From Salegentibacter tibetensis (GTDB taxonomy: Bacteria; Bacteroidota; Bacteroidia; Flavobacteriales; Flavobacteriaceae): DNA of 64,000 nucleotides. Of this stretch, positions 51,598 through 60,532 are shown piece by piece; the first letter of the stretch is position 1; the number at the start of each line of letters is the position of its first letter. The stretch lies in assembly GCF_020164485.1 (NCBI RefSeq), contig NZ_JAIQZA010000001.1:62001-126000 (forward strand). The letters run 5' to 3'. Below the pieces are notes generated by a model, which was not told the DNA's origin, made no database searches, and saw only the letters and a list, made by a program, of their open reading frames with translations. A program made the position numbers and the translations under genes.

Positions 51598-52365
51598 TTA
51601 TATCCCAAATATATCTTTAGAATTTTGAGTGGTTATTTCAGCAATTTCAGCTAGCGGTTTTTCATAAATTTCAGAAAGCCTTTCTGCTACTTTTAATAAG
51701 TATTCTGGTTCGTTCCGCTTTCCGCGGAATGGCGATGGCGCTAAATATGGACCATCGGTTTCCAGAACGATCTCTTTTAAAGGAATTTCATTCAGAAATT
51801 TATCAATTTTTCCGTTTTTAAAGGTAACCACACCTCCAATTCCAAGTTTCAAATTATAAGAAAGAGCTCTTTTAGCCTGTTCTAAATTTCCTGTAAAACA
51901 ATGAAAAATCCCAAAAAGATCCTCGCTTTTTTCTTCCTCCAAAACTTCGAAAATCTCATCAAAAGCTTTTCTGCAATGAATTACAATAGGAAGTTTGTAT
52001 TTTTTCGCGAGTTTAATTTGCCTTCTAAATGCCTCCTGCTGAATTTTTAGCGTGCTTTTATCCCAATGCAGATCTATCCCAATTTCGCCAACAGCATAAA
52101 ACCTTCTTTTTTCAAATTCTTCTTCTACGTGCTTTAATTCCTCTTCAAAATTCTCCTGAACATGTGTAGGATGCAATCCCATCATTAAAAATACATTCTC
52201 GGGATAACGGGATTCCAGATCGTACATAGCCTGGGTGGTTTCAGAATCTATTGCCGGAAGAAAAAACCGCTCAATATCTTGCTGAAATGCTTTTTCTATA
52301 AGCTCGTCCCTGTCTTTCTCGTAATCTTCACTATAAAGATGAATATGTGTATCGGTTAAAATCAT
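51598..52365 (-). CDS. TatD-family metal-dependent hydrolase
   Basis: A 255-residue TIM-barrel nuclease-like protein. Metal ligands are visible as DTHIH (residues 4-8), GEIGIDLHWDKS near 92-103, PIVIHCRKAF near 125-134, IFHCFTG near 150 and ETDGPYLAP near 200-208. TatD proteins are 3'-5' DNA exonucleases and act in DNA repair. The promoter box ends five bases before its ATG, predicting a leaderless mRNA. Divergent from the protease gene. Confidence 0.92.
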   Translation of the reverse strand: MILTDTHIHLYSEDYEKDRDELIEKAFQQDIERFFLPAIDSETTQAMYDLESRYPENVFLMMGLHPTHVQENFEEELKHVEEEFEKRRFYAVGEIGIDLHWDKSTLKIQQEAFRRQIKLAKKYKLPIVIHCRKAFDEIFEVLEEEKSEDLFGIFHCFTGNLEQAKRALSYNLKLGIGGVVTFKNGKIDKFLNEIPLKEIVLETDGPYLAPSPFRGKRNEPEYLLKVAERLSEIYEKPLAEIAEITTQNSKDIFGI

Positions 52366-52370
52366 AAAAG

Positions 52371-52378
52371 CAAAAATA
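52371..52378 (-). promoter_or_regulatory. promoter -7 element of tatD-like gene
   Basis: Read leftward this is TATTTTTG, matching TAnnTTTG, with five bases to the ATG at 52365. Confidence 0.55.
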
Positions 52379-52394
52379 ATTTATTTTGAAGACC

Positions 52395-52402
52395 TATCTT
52401 TG
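52395..52402 (+). promoter_or_regulatory. promoter -7 element of retropepsin-like gene
   Basis: TATCTTTG, a TAnnTTTG match 15 bases before the ATG at 52418. It lies back to back with the tatD promoter box. Confidence 0.6.
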
Positions 52403-52417
52403 CGAAAAACATAAAGA

Positions 52418-52855
52418 ATGTCATCTTTAAAAAAAATACTTAAAGAAAAAGGCTTTAAGCGCATAAAATTAAAATACACTAAAACCCAACATCTTGAATT
52501 GGTAGCCAAAATTAATAATATTGAAGGAAACTTTATTTTAGATACAGGAGCCTCCAGCACTTGTGTGGGTCTTGAAGCCATAGAACACTTTAAACTTCTT
52601 GCAGAAGATAGTGATGTAAAAGCTGCGGGCGCAGGCGCCACTAATATGCTCACACAAATCGCCCAGAAGAACCGAATAGAAATAAAAGGCTGGAAAAAGA
52701 AAAAAGTAGATCTCGTACTTTTTGACTTAAGACACGTAAATGAAGCCCTGGTAAACCACGAAGCCGAAAAGGTTCACGGTATCATAGGTGCAGATCTATT
52801 GAGGAGAGGAAAAGCCGTAATAGACTATAAAGCTCCGGCACTTTATCTAAAATAG
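52418..52855 (+). CDS. retropepsin-like aspartic protease (clan AA)
   Basis: A 145-residue protein with the aspartic-protease motif LDTGASST at residues 41-48 (D42), and GIIGADLLRRGKAVIDY near 120-136 matching the second half (hydrophobic-G-A-D-L). Each chain supplies one catalytic Asp, so it should act as a dimer, like retroviral protease or DUF4124-type bacterial relatives. There is no signal peptide. Substrate unknown. Its stop is followed by a small hairpin and then by the microprotein unit. Confidence 0.82.
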   Translation: MSSLKKILKEKGFKRIKLKYTKTQHLELVAKINNIEGNFILDTGASSTCVGLEAIEHFKLLAEDSDVKAAGAGATNMLTQIAQKNRIEIKGWKKKKVDLVLFDLRHVNEALVNHEAEKVHGIIGADLLRRGKAVIDYKAPALYLK

Positions 52856-52861
52856 CATTTA

Positions 52862-52879
52862 AAGGGGAAATATCCCCTT
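52862..52879. repeat. small hairpin overlapping the microprotein promoter
   Basis: AAGGGG (52862-52867) and CCCCTT (52874-52879) form a 6-bp stem around AAATAT. It touches the TTG of the downstream promoter (52878-52880), so it may end the protease transcript or act as an operator. Confidence 0.45.
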
Positions 52880-52908
52880 GACTGACGGACTGATCTTACC
52901 TAAGTTTG
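52878..52908 (+). promoter_or_regulatory. promoter of 37-residue microprotein gene
   Basis: TTG (52878-52880), 20 bases, TAAGTTTG (52901-52908): a full match to TTG-N17-23-TAnnTTTG. Transcription should begin near 52913-52916, about 13 bases before the ATG at 52928. Confidence 0.65.
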
Positions 52909-52927
52909 ATAAAATTAATGTTAGTCC

Positions 52928-53041
52928 ATGTCACTTGTGTCCAAAAACAAACTTCGCAATAATCTTATCTATTTACTCTTAGGTATTTTTATTGTTTCTG
53001 TTTTGTTTTTGAACATATTAAGTTTATTATTATTATTTTAA
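52928..53041 (+). CDS. 37-residue single-helix membrane microprotein
   Basis: Translates as MSLVSKNKLRNNLIYLL followed by a hydrophobic stretch (LGIFIVSVLFLNIL, then SLLLLF). The N-terminal 12 residues are basic (K6, K8, R10), which by the positive-inside rule predicts N-inside orientation. One membrane helix spans about 13-37. The unit has its own consensus promoter and terminator and no other gene, so the peptide, or its RNA, is the product. Function unknown; toxin-like, regulatory or transporter-associated peptides are possible. Confidence 0.5.
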   Translation: MSLVSKNKLRNNLIYLLLGIFIVSVLFLNILSLLLLF

Positions 53042-53059
53042 TTTGTTATTTGTGGTATC

Positions 53060-53090
53060 AAAAAAAGGCAGCCGTTTGGCTGCCTTTTTT
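53060..53090. terminator. bidirectional terminator between microprotein gene and odhB
   Basis: GGCAGCC pairs with GGCTGCC around GTTT, with an A-run before and a T-run after. It suits both the rightward microprotein unit and the leftward odhA-odhB transcript. Confidence 0.88.
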
Positions 53091-53115
53091 ATTATTATGT
53101 AAATCAACGAACTAT

Positions 53116-54387
53116 TTAAAGCTCAAGCGCTCTTTTCACGTCATTATCCATCAATAATTCTTCCGGGTTTTCTATAGCTTCTTTAATGGCTACAAGGAAA
53201 CCAACAGATTCTTTCCCGTCAATAATCCTGTGATCGTAAGAAAGTGCCACATACATTATAGGACGAATTTCTACGTGACCATCTATAGCCACAGGACGCT
53301 CTACAATGTTATGCATTCCTAAAATCGCACTTTGCGGTGGATTGATAATTGGAGTAGAAAGCATAGAACCAAATACACCACCATTGGTAATAGTGAAAGT
53401 ACCACCGGTCATTTCGTCTACAGTAATTTTGCCGTCGCGGGCTTTCAATGCAAGTCGTTTCACTTCATCTTCAACTCCTCTAAAACTAAGATTTTCAGCA
53501 TTTCTAATTACCGGAACCATTAAACCTTTCGGCCCCGAAACCGCAATACTAATATCTTTATAGTCGAAACTTACCTGATGATCTCCATCTATCATTGAAT
53601 TTACACCTGGATATTGTTCCAGTGCACGCACCACAGCAAGAGTAAAGAAAGACATAAAGCCCAAACTTACGCCGTGCTTGTCCTTGAACTCTTCTTTATA
53701 CTTTTTTCTTAAGTTGAAGATAGGCTGCATATCTACTTCATTAAAAGTAGTAAGCATCGCGGTATCATTTTTAACAGAAACCAGGCGCGAAGCTACTTTT
53801 CTTCGAAGCATAGACATTTTCTTCTTAGATTCTCCGCGTTTTCCTTTACCCGGACTTCCCATAGAAGCTTTTGCCTGTACCGCATCTTCTTTAGTGATAC
53901 GACCATCCTTGCCACTTCCTTCTACTTCTTTAGCATCAACCCCTTTTTCGTCAAGGATCTTTTTAGCTGCAGGAGACGGGCTACCTTTTGCGTGAGAATC
54001 CTGTTTTTGAGAAGATGTAGAAGATTTTGAAGGTTCTTCGGTTTTATTATCACCCTTGTCCTTATCTTCTTTCTCTTTTTTATCTGAAGATTCGTCCTTA
54101 GACTCTTCCTTGTCTTTAGATTCTTTTTTATCACCTCCCCCTGGCTTTTCAGCTTCGGTATCGATTAAACAAACTACTTCGCCCACAGCCACAGCATCAC
54201 CTTCTTCAGCTTTAAGCGTGATAATTCCGCTGGCTTCAGCCGGAAGTTCTAATGTAGCTTTATCGCTATCTACTTCGGCAATTGGCTGATCTTTTTCTAC
54301 GTAGTCGCCGTCTTCAACTAACCACTCAGCTATTTCAACTTCGGTTATAGATTCTCCCGGAGAAGGAACTTTCATTTCTAAGGCCAT
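53116..54387 (-). CDS. odhB: dihydrolipoyllysine-residue succinyltransferase (2-oxoglutarate dehydrogenase E2)
   Basis: Core of the 2-oxoglutarate dehydrogenase complex. The 423-residue protein holds a lipoyl domain with lipoylated K43 ([11 protein letters not shown]), a long Lys/Asp/Glu/Ser-rich linker (about 80-125), a peripheral-subunit-binding domain ([18 protein letters not shown], about 137-154, then [11 protein letters not shown]) and the catalytic domain ending in H386 of DHRIIDG. Only one lipoyl domain is present, typical for this complex. It follows odhA after 64 bases that include a family A repeat. Confidence 0.95.
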   Translation of the reverse strand: MALEMKVPSPGESITEVEIAEWLVEDGDYVEKDQPIAEVDSDKATLELPAEASGIITLKAEEGDAVAVGEVVCLIDTEAEKPGGGDKKESKDKEESKDESSDKKEKEDKDKGDNKTEEPSKSSTSSQKQDSHAKGSPSPAAKKILDEKGVDAKEVEGSGKDGRITKEDAVQAKASMGSPGKGKRGESKKKMSMLRRKVASRLVSVKNDTAMLTTFNEVDMQPIFNLRKKYKEEFKDKHGVSLGFMSFFTLAVVRALEQYPGVNSMIDGDHQVSFDYKDISIAVSGPKGLMVPVIRNAENLSFRGVEDEVKRLALKARDGKITVDEMTGGTFTITNGGVFGSMLSTPIINPPQSAILGMHNIVERPVAIDGHVEIRPIMYVALSYDHRIIDGKESVGFLVAIKEAIENPEELLMDNDVKRALEL

Positions 54388-54410
54388 GATCTTTATTTTT
54401 ATTTTTTATT

Positions 54411-54435
54411 GTCATTTCCGCGAAGGCGGAAATCT
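54411..54435. repeat. short palindromic intergenic repeat, family A
   Basis: A 25-base unit with the core TTTCCGC...GCGGAAA, 24 of 25 bases identical to 1922-1946. It sits in the odhA-odhB spacer, where its hairpin would lie in the middle of a bicistronic mRNA. Confidence 0.7.
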
Positions 54436-54451
54436 TTAATTCTATATTAAT

Positions 54452-57220
54452 TTATTCTTCTAAATTCTTGTCAAATACACTTGCTATCACTTTATCGTGA
54501 CGTTTCTTAAATCTTACAGAACTTCCGGCAGCCGGAGAACCATAGAATTTTCTACTGCAAACCCTAAAGTTTTTAGCTTCATCAAAATGCAATAACATAT
54601 GCCCATAAGCACCCATATTTCTTGGTTCTTCCTGGGCCCAAACTACATCGTCTGCATTCTTATATTTTTTGATCGCTTTTTTCATTTTTTCAATAGGCAA
54701 CGGGAACAACTGCTCCACACGCACTAAAGCAACATCATCACGATCGTTTTCTTCTTTATGTTCTAAAAGATCATAGTAAAATTTACCGGTACAGAATACC
54801 AGGGATTTTACATCCTTTGCTTTCGCTTTTGGATCATCTATTAACGGCTGAAAACTTCCTTCAGCAAAATCTTCTTTAGTTGAAATCACTTTAGAATGCC
54901 TTAGCAAACTTTTTGGCGTAAAAATCACCAAAGGTTTTCTAAAACCGGCTTTCATCTGCCTGCGTAAGATATGAAACATATTGGCCGGTGTAGTAACATC
55001 TGCCACATACATATTATCTTTTGCGCAAAGCTGAAGAAAACGCTCCATTCTGGCTGAAGAGTGTTCTGCACCCTGGCCTTCGTATCCGTGAGGTAAGAAA
55101 AGCACCAACCCATTTTGTAATTTCCACTTGTCTTCTGCAGCAGAAATATACTGATCTATCATTATTTGCGCACCATTTACGAAATCTCCAAACTGGGCTT
55201 CCCAAATGACTAAGGTTTTAGGACTCGCCATTGCGTAGCCATAATCAAACCCCATTACACCATATTCTGAAAGCGGAGAGTTATAAACGAAGAAATCGCC
55301 ATCCCTGCCTTCTATATTGTTGTGAAGAATAATTTCTTCTTCACTATCTTCTACTTTTACAATTGCGTGACGGTGAGAAAAAGTACCTCTTTCACTATCC
55401 TGCCCGCTAATTCTAATATTAAAACCTTCCTTCATTAAGGAACCATAGGCAAGATGCTCCCCCATAGCCCAATCCAGCTTATTGTCCTCAAAGTAAAGTG
55501 TATGTCGCAGGTCTATAATCTTTTTAACCTTACGCATAAATTTTTTATCCTCGGGTAGTTTAGAAATAGCTTCGGCCACCTTATCAAGATCTTTTATATT
55601 GTAGGTTGTATCGAACTCCTTCATCATTTCCTCTTCCCGCACATTCTCAAAACCTTCCCACTCATCGTACATAAACGGAGTGATCTTGGTGGTTTTTTCT
55701 TTCCTGGAATCTTCTAAATTCTCCTCCAGATCTGCTTTATACTCTTCTTCAAGTTTAGTAAGGTAATCGTCGTCAATTATATTAGCCGATTTAAGCTTTT
55801 CAGCATAGATATCCATTGCATTTTGATGCTTGGAAATAGCTTTATACAACTTTGGCTGGGTAAATTTAGGTTCATCTCCTTCATTATGCCCGTATTTCCT
55901 ATAACCCAGTAAATCTATAAATACGTCACGCTTGAATTTCATTCTAAAATCCAGCGCAAATAAAATCGCGTGAACTACAGCTTCAGCATCATCTGCATTT
56001 ACGTGTAATACCGGAGAAAGGGTTACTTTCCCAACATCGGTACAATAAGTTGAGGAACGACCATCAAGATAATTGGTGGTAAATCCAATTTGGTTATTTA
56101 CTACAATATGAATTGTTCCGCCGGTTTGATAACCTTCCAGCTGAGCCATTTGCACCAATTCGTAAACCACTCCCTGCCCTGCAATAGCTGCATCACCATG
56201 TACAAGTATAGGAAGCACTTTCATATTATCACCATCATAATGCCTGTCTTGCTTGGCTCTTGCAATTCCTTCTACAACAGGCCCTACAGCTTCAAGATGC
56301 GATGGGTTTGGTGCGATATTTATATTTATTCCTTTTCCATTATCTGTAACCCGACAGGAAGTCCAACCCAGGTGATATTTAACGTCTCCGTCAAAAATAT
56401 CCTGTTCGTAATCCTTTCCGTCGAATTCGCTAAAAATGTCTTTTGCGCTTTTTCCGAAGATATTGGTAAGCGTATTTAAACGACCCCGGTGGGCCATACC
56501 CATAACGAAGTCCTTTACGCCATAATCTGCTGCTTTTTCTATAAGTGCATCTAAAGCCGGGATTAAACTTTCCCCACCTTCAAGTGAAAAACGTTTTTGC
56601 CCAACATATTTTCTATGTAAAAATGATTCAAAGGAAACCGCCTGATTTAATTTCTTCAGGATTTTCTTTTTCTCATCATCATTAAAATCGGGATGATTTT
56701 CATTCTGATTTAATTTATCCTGAATCCATTGAATTTCTTCCGGTTTCCGAATAAACATATATTCTATACCAATAGAATCACAATACACATTTTCAAGATG
56801 TTTTATGATCTCCTTAAGGCTGCTAGGCCCAATACCCAGCATATCGCCCGCGTTGAATGTGGTATCCAGGTCGCTTTCTTCCAGCCCAAAATTGGAAATT
56901 TCTAATGTTGGCCGGTATTTGCGTCGTTCCCTTACCGGGTTTGTTTTAGTAAACAAGTGCCCGCGGGTACGATAACCGTCTATAAGACGAATTACCTTAA
57001 ATTCTTTTGTAACGTGTTCCGGGATTTCCCCCTCCTGAAAATTCACAGGAGCTTCTTCCATTATTTCTGCAGAAACTCCGTTTTGTTGCATTCCAAAGTC
57101 AAAACCTTGAAAAAAAGCCCTCCAACTGGGCTCTACACTATCGGGGTACTGAAGATATTGGTCGTAAAGTTCGGCGAAGTATGCCGTATGTGCAGCATTT
57201 AAAAATGAAAATCTATCCAT
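54452..57220 (-). CDS. odhA: 2-oxoglutarate dehydrogenase E1 component
   Basis: Thiamine-diphosphate enzyme that decarboxylates 2-oxoglutarate and loads the succinyl group on OdhB. The 922-residue protein begins with the E1o-specific N-terminal helix (NAAHTAYFAELYDQYLQYPD, about 8-27), and carries VMGMAHRGRLNTLTNIFGK near 241-259, HGDAAIAGQGVVYE near 335-348 and, at the C-terminal side, GYEGQGAEHSSARMERFLQL. All match SucA. It lies first in odhA-odhB, with a -7 box upstream. Confidence 0.97.
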   Translation of the reverse strand: MDRFSFLNAAHTAYFAELYDQYLQYPDSVEPSWRAFFQGFDFGMQQNGVSAEIMEEAPVNFQEGEIPEHVTKEFKVIRLIDGYRTRGHLFTKTNPVRERRKYRPTLEISNFGLEESDLDTTFNAGDMLGIGPSSLKEIIKHLENVYCDSIGIEYMFIRKPEEIQWIQDKLNQNENHPDFNDDEKKKILKKLNQAVSFESFLHRKYVGQKRFSLEGGESLIPALDALIEKAADYGVKDFVMGMAHRGRLNTLTNIFGKSAKDIFSEFDGKDYEQDIFDGDVKYHLGWTSCRVTDNGKGININIAPNPSHLEAVGPVVEGIARAKQDRHYDGDNMKVLPILVHGDAAIAGQGVVYELVQMAQLEGYQTGGTIHIVVNNQIGFTTNYLDGRSSTYCTDVGKVTLSPVLHVNADDAEAVVHAILFALDFRMKFKRDVFIDLLGYRKYGHNEGDEPKFTQPKLYKAISKHQNAMDIYAEKLKSANIIDDDYLTKLEEEYKADLEENLEDSRKEKTTKITPFMYDEWEGFENVREEEMMKEFDTTYNIKDLDKVAEAISKLPEDKKFMRKVKKIIDLRHTLYFEDNKLDWAMGEHLAYGSLMKEGFNIRISGQDSERGTFSHRHAIVKVEDSEEEIILHNNIEGRDGDFFVYNSPLSEYGVMGFDYGYAMASPKTLVIWEAQFGDFVNGAQIMIDQYISAAEDKWKLQNGLVLFLPHGYEGQGAEHSSARMERFLQLCAKDNMYVADVTTPANMFHILRRQMKAGFRKPLVIFTPKSLLRHSKVISTKEDFAEGSFQPLIDDPKAKAKDVKSLVFCTGKFYYDLLEHKEENDRDDVALVRVEQLFPLPIEKMKKAIKKYKNADDVVWAQEEPRNMGAYGHMLLHFDEAKNFRVCSRKFYGSPAAGSSVRFKKRHDKVIASVFDKNLEE

Positions 57221-57258
57221 AAGATGAAACTAATGTTTCTTTTGAGTGTAAAACACAG

Positions 57259-57266
57259 CAAAAATA
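57259..57266 (-). promoter_or_regulatory. promoter -7 element of odhA-odhB
   Basis: Read leftward this is TATTTTTG, matching TAnnTTTG, giving a leader of about 30-35 nt before the ATG at 57220. Confidence 0.55.
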
Positions 57267-57436
57267 CAATTTTTAGAAAAAATAGCCTGCAGCAAACTAT
57301 ATATTTATCTTATGAATTATAAGAAGTTTAACATAGTAAAAACTTCAGGATATCCCCATAATTATGTATTGACTGCAAATCTGCAAGGTGTAACCACCTA
57401 AATATTAAGAATTTCTCAATTTGGGATTGCTCATGT

Positions 57437-58411
57437 TTAAACCGTGCGATTCATAAGTATTTCACCAAACTGTTTTAAAGGTCTTTTTTTCTCTTCAGAA
57501 ATCTCAATTTTATCGAGAACCTCAAATGCTTTGTTGGTGTATTTTTCTATTTCCTCTTTGGTAAGCGCAGCAGCACCGCTAATTTCAAAAAGATTTTTTA
57601 CCGCTTCAATTTTGCCTGAAGTTTCCGCCGGACTAATGGTATACAAATGTTCTAATTGCTGAGCTTCTCTTTTTCCTGAGGTTTCCAGAGATTTTAAATA
57701 AAGAAACGTCTTTTTATTTTCAATAATATCCCCGCCGGGTTGCTTCCCAAAGGTCTCCGGATCTCCAAAAGCATCCAGGTAATCGTCCTGAAGCTGAAAA
57801 GCAATCCCTAACAACCGGCCAAATTCATAAACAGCCTCCTTGCATTGCGTAGAAGTATCTGCCACTATCGCGCCCATTTGCAAAGAAGCCCCTACCAGGA
57901 CGGCGGTTTTGTATTCTATCATTTTCAGATAGTCCTCAATAGATACATCATCCCGGGTTTCAAAATCTATATCATACTGCTGGCCTTCACAAACCTGAAT
58001 GGCCGTTTTGGTAAATAATCGCGCTAATTCTTTAAAGGTATCTCCCTCATAACTTTCAAAAAGCTGATAGGCATTTATCAGCATAGCATCACCCGAAAGA
58101 ATTCCCGTATTAATATCCCAGCGCTCGTGCACGGTTTCCTGGCCGCGGCGTAAAGGTGCATCGTCCATTATATCGTCATGAACCAGGGAAAAATTATGAA
58201 ATATCTCTATGGCAAGGGCAGCGTCTAAAGCCTTTTTATAGTCGGTCTCAAAAATTTCGGTAGCCATAAGTACCAAAACAGGCCTTAGGCGTTTCCCGCC
58301 AAGACCAAGGATATACTTCATAGGTTCATAAAGATTCTCAGGTTCTTTAACCTGAACTTTAAGATCTAAATACTCCTGAAAAGCGTCCCTGTATTGAGAA
58401 ATGGGCTTCAT
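57437..58411 (-). CDS. polyprenyl (isoprenyl) diphosphate synthase
   Basis: Makes long-chain isoprenyl diphosphates (for example for menaquinone side chain or lipid carrier) from IPP. The 324-residue all-helical protein has the first Asp-rich motif DDIMDDAPLRRG (D79, D80, D83, D84) and the second DDYLDAFGD near 212-220, with GGKRLRP at 38-44 as IPP-binding block. Chain length cannot be fixed from sequence alone. It stands alone, 216 bases downstream of nothing else leftward and upstream of odhA by promoter order. Confidence 0.93.
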   Translation of the reverse strand: MKPISQYRDAFQEYLDLKVQVKEPENLYEPMKYILGLGGKRLRPVLVLMATEIFETDYKKALDAALAIEIFHNFSLVHDDIMDDAPLRRGQETVHERWDINTGILSGDAMLINAYQLFESYEGDTFKELARLFTKTAIQVCEGQQYDIDFETRDDVSIEDYLKMIEYKTAVLVGASLQMGAIVADTSTQCKEAVYEFGRLLGIAFQLQDDYLDAFGDPETFGKQPGGDIIENKKTFLYLKSLETSGKREAQQLEHLYTISPAETSGKIEAVKNLFEISGAAALTKEEIEKYTNKAFEVLDKIEISEEKKRPLKQFGEILMNRTV

Positions 58412-58500
58412 ACCTAAAATTTTTCCGGCTAAAATACATAATTGAAAGTACTTGAAATTCTATAAGGAAGTTAAATTACCGAAAACCAAGGAAACTTTTG

Positions 58501-58531
58501 TTGTTTTTTAAGTTTCCAGATTGTAAATTTG
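58501..58531 (+). promoter_or_regulatory. promoter of TetR-TolC-RND operon
   Basis: TTG (58501-58503), 20 bases, TAAATTTG (58524-58531) fits TTG-N17-23-TAnnTTTG. It lies 19 bases before the GTG start at 58551, and could be autoregulated by the TetR protein encoded first. Confidence 0.7.
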
Positions 58532-58550
58532 CAGGAAATTTACAGAAAAA

Positions 58551-59168
58551 GTGAAAGAAGATATTCTAAAAAATGCCGCAGACCTTTTCTTAAATCTCGG
58601 TTTTAAAAGTGTAACAATGGATGATATTGCACAACAAATGGCAATATCAAAGAAGACCATTTATGCGCACTTTAGTACTAAATCAAAATTGGTTAAAGCC
58701 ACGGTAGATTACCTTATAAAAGAGATAGATCTTGGCATATCCGTACTTAGCTCGAAGAAACTCAATCCCATTGTAGAGACTTATGAGATGAAGAAATATG
58801 CAATGCAGATACTGAAGAACGAAAAAAGTTCTCCGCAATTTCAGCTAAAGAAATATTACCCCGAAGTATACTATCCTCTACAGGAAAGACAATTTGAAAT
58901 TGTACAACGCATTGTTATTGAAAATCTGGAACGGGGCATCACAACCGGCCATTACAAAGGGGATATCCCCATTTCTTTTGTCAGCCGAATTTACTTCGTG
59001 GGAATGTTAGGCACAAAAGATAAAGACCTCTTCCCCGAAGACGAGTACAGTAATGCAAAACTGATGGATTATTTTTTAAGATACCACCTTAGCTCTATTT
59101 GCACAGAGAAAGGTTTAAAAACATTAGATGAATTATTAAAATCTAACAAGCAAGCAAATGAAATTTAG
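58551..59168 (+). CDS. TetR/AcrR family transcriptional regulator
   Basis: A 205-residue regulator that starts with GTG (MKEDILKNAADLFLNLGFKS). The helix-turn-helix is at about 20-45 (VTMDDIAQQMAISKKTIYAH), followed by a helical ligand-binding domain. It leads a probable operon with TolC, adaptor and RND permease (11-base overlap with tolC), so it probably represses or activates this efflux system in response to its substrates. Its operator would overlap the promoter at 58501-58531; no clear palindrome is seen there. Confidence 0.9.
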   Translation: MKEDILKNAADLFLNLGFKSVTMDDIAQQMAISKKTIYAHFSTKSKLVKATVDYLIKEIDLGISVLSSKKLNPIVETYEMKKYAMQILKNEKSSPQFQLKKYYPEVYYPLQERQFEIVQRIVIENLERGITTGHYKGDIPISFVSRIYFVGMLGTKDKDLFPEDEYSNAKLMDYFLRYHLSSICTEKGLKTLDELLKSNKQANEI

Positions 59169-60513
59169 ATACCTGTTAATCTTACTGATTTCTTTAAGCA
59201 GTATAGCCCAGGAAACCCCACAAGGTTATAGTTTTTCGCTTGAAGAAGCTATAGAATTTGGCCTGGAAAACAACTACTCATCAGTAAATGCGCAAAAAGA
59301 CATCGAGATTGCGCTTAAACAAAAATGGGAAATTATTTCCCAGGGATTACCCCAGGTTGGTGCTACCGGCGAATATCAAAATTACCTCAAGCAGCCGGTA
59401 ACTTTACTTCCAGCCGAATTAACCGGTGGAGAACCCGGCACCTTTACTCCGGTGGTTTTTGGCACACAACAAAATGTAAATGCCACGGCAACCTGGAACC
59501 AATTAATTTTTGATGGTTCATATATAGTAGGTATCCAATCGGCTAAAACTTTGCTTCAAATTTCTGAAAATGCAAAGACCAAAACCGATCTTGAAATAAA
59601 GAAAGCCGTGATTAATGCCTACGGAAATGTTTTACTGGCGGAAGAAAACGTAGCAATCCTTCAGAAAAACGTTGAGAACGTTCAGAAAAATTATGATGAA
59701 ACCAACGAGATATATAAAAATGGGCTTGCAGAACAGGAAGATGTAGAGCAACTGGAAATCACGCTTTTAAACTTGAAGAATAATTTAAGTCGAAGCCAGC
59801 GTATGCGAGACATCGCCTACGAAATGTTTAATCTCACTTTAGGAATTCCGGTTGAAATACCCGTTAACCTAACCGAAGAACTGGACAATCTGGCGATGCG
59901 ATATTTTGATTTAGAACTTTTGCAGGAAGAAATTCCTGTAGAAGAAAATATAGATTATCGCATCGCAGCAAATACCGCTGCATCTCGAGAAATTCAAGTG
60001 AAACTGGAAAAATCTAAAGCATTACCATCTTTAACCGGATTTCTAAATTATGGCTTTCAGGGTTTCAGCCAGGAATTCACTTTTTTTGATGAGGATCAGG
60101 AATACTTTGCCCAATCTATTTTAGGAGTGAGTTTAAACATTCCCATTTTCAGCAGTGGTATGCGTAATTCCAGAACGCAACAAAAGCAAATAGCCTACGA
60201 ACAGGCGATGGTAGAACTGGAGCAAACTGAAAATGAAGTAAAACGCCAGATCAATTCGGCAAAAAGCGATTACGAGTTCAGCCTTGAGAATTACCAGGCA
60301 CAAAAGAAAAACCTGGAGCTTGCTGAAAGGATAGAAAACAAGAACCAGATCAAATTTTTTGAAGGCATTGCCAGCAGTTTTGAGCTTAGCGAAGCCCAAC
60401 GCCAGCTTTACCAGGCGCAGCAAGATTTTTTACAATCTATGTTGAATGTGATCACCGCCAAGGTTGAATTGGAAAACCTGTTGGATACCAGAAAATATAA
60501 TAATGAAGATTAA
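59158..60513 (+). CDS. TolC-family outer-membrane efflux channel
   Basis: A 451-residue protein with signal peptide (about 1-18, ending SSIAQ), then two tandem outer-membrane efflux domains with long amphipathic helices (LEEAIEFGLENNYSSVNAQK, EILVEDEVEQLEITLLNLKN in part) that build the alpha-barrel trimer. It overlaps the TetR gene by 11 bases and precedes the adaptor by 19 bases, giving a complete tripartite efflux set. Substrates unknown. Confidence 0.92.
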   Translation: MKFRYLLILLISLSSIAQETPQGYSFSLEEAIEFGLENNYSSVNAQKDIEIALKQKWEIISQGLPQVGATGEYQNYLKQPVTLLPAELTGGEPGTFTPVVFGTQQNVNATATWNQLIFDGSYIVGIQSAKTLLQISENAKTKTDLEIKKAVINAYGNVLLAEENVAILQKNVENVQKNYDETNEIYKNGLAEQEDVEQLEITLLNLKNNLSRSQRMRDIAYEMFNLTLGIPVEIPVNLTEELDNLAMRYFDLELLQEEIPVEENIDYRIAANTAASREIQVKLEKSKALPSLTGFLNYGFQGFSQEFTFFDEDQEYFAQSILGVSLNIPIFSSGMRNSRTQQKQIAYEQAMVELEQTENEVKRQINSAKSDYEFSLENYQAQKKNLELAERIENKNQIKFFEGIASSFELSEAQRQLYQAQQDFLQSMLNVITAKVELENLLDTRKYNNED

Positions 60514-60532
60514 ATATACCCAAATATCAACA

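Noticed and set aside
53922-54134. 70-residue Lys-rich leftward frame in odhB
   Set aside because: Out-of-frame shadow of the charged linker of the E2 protein.
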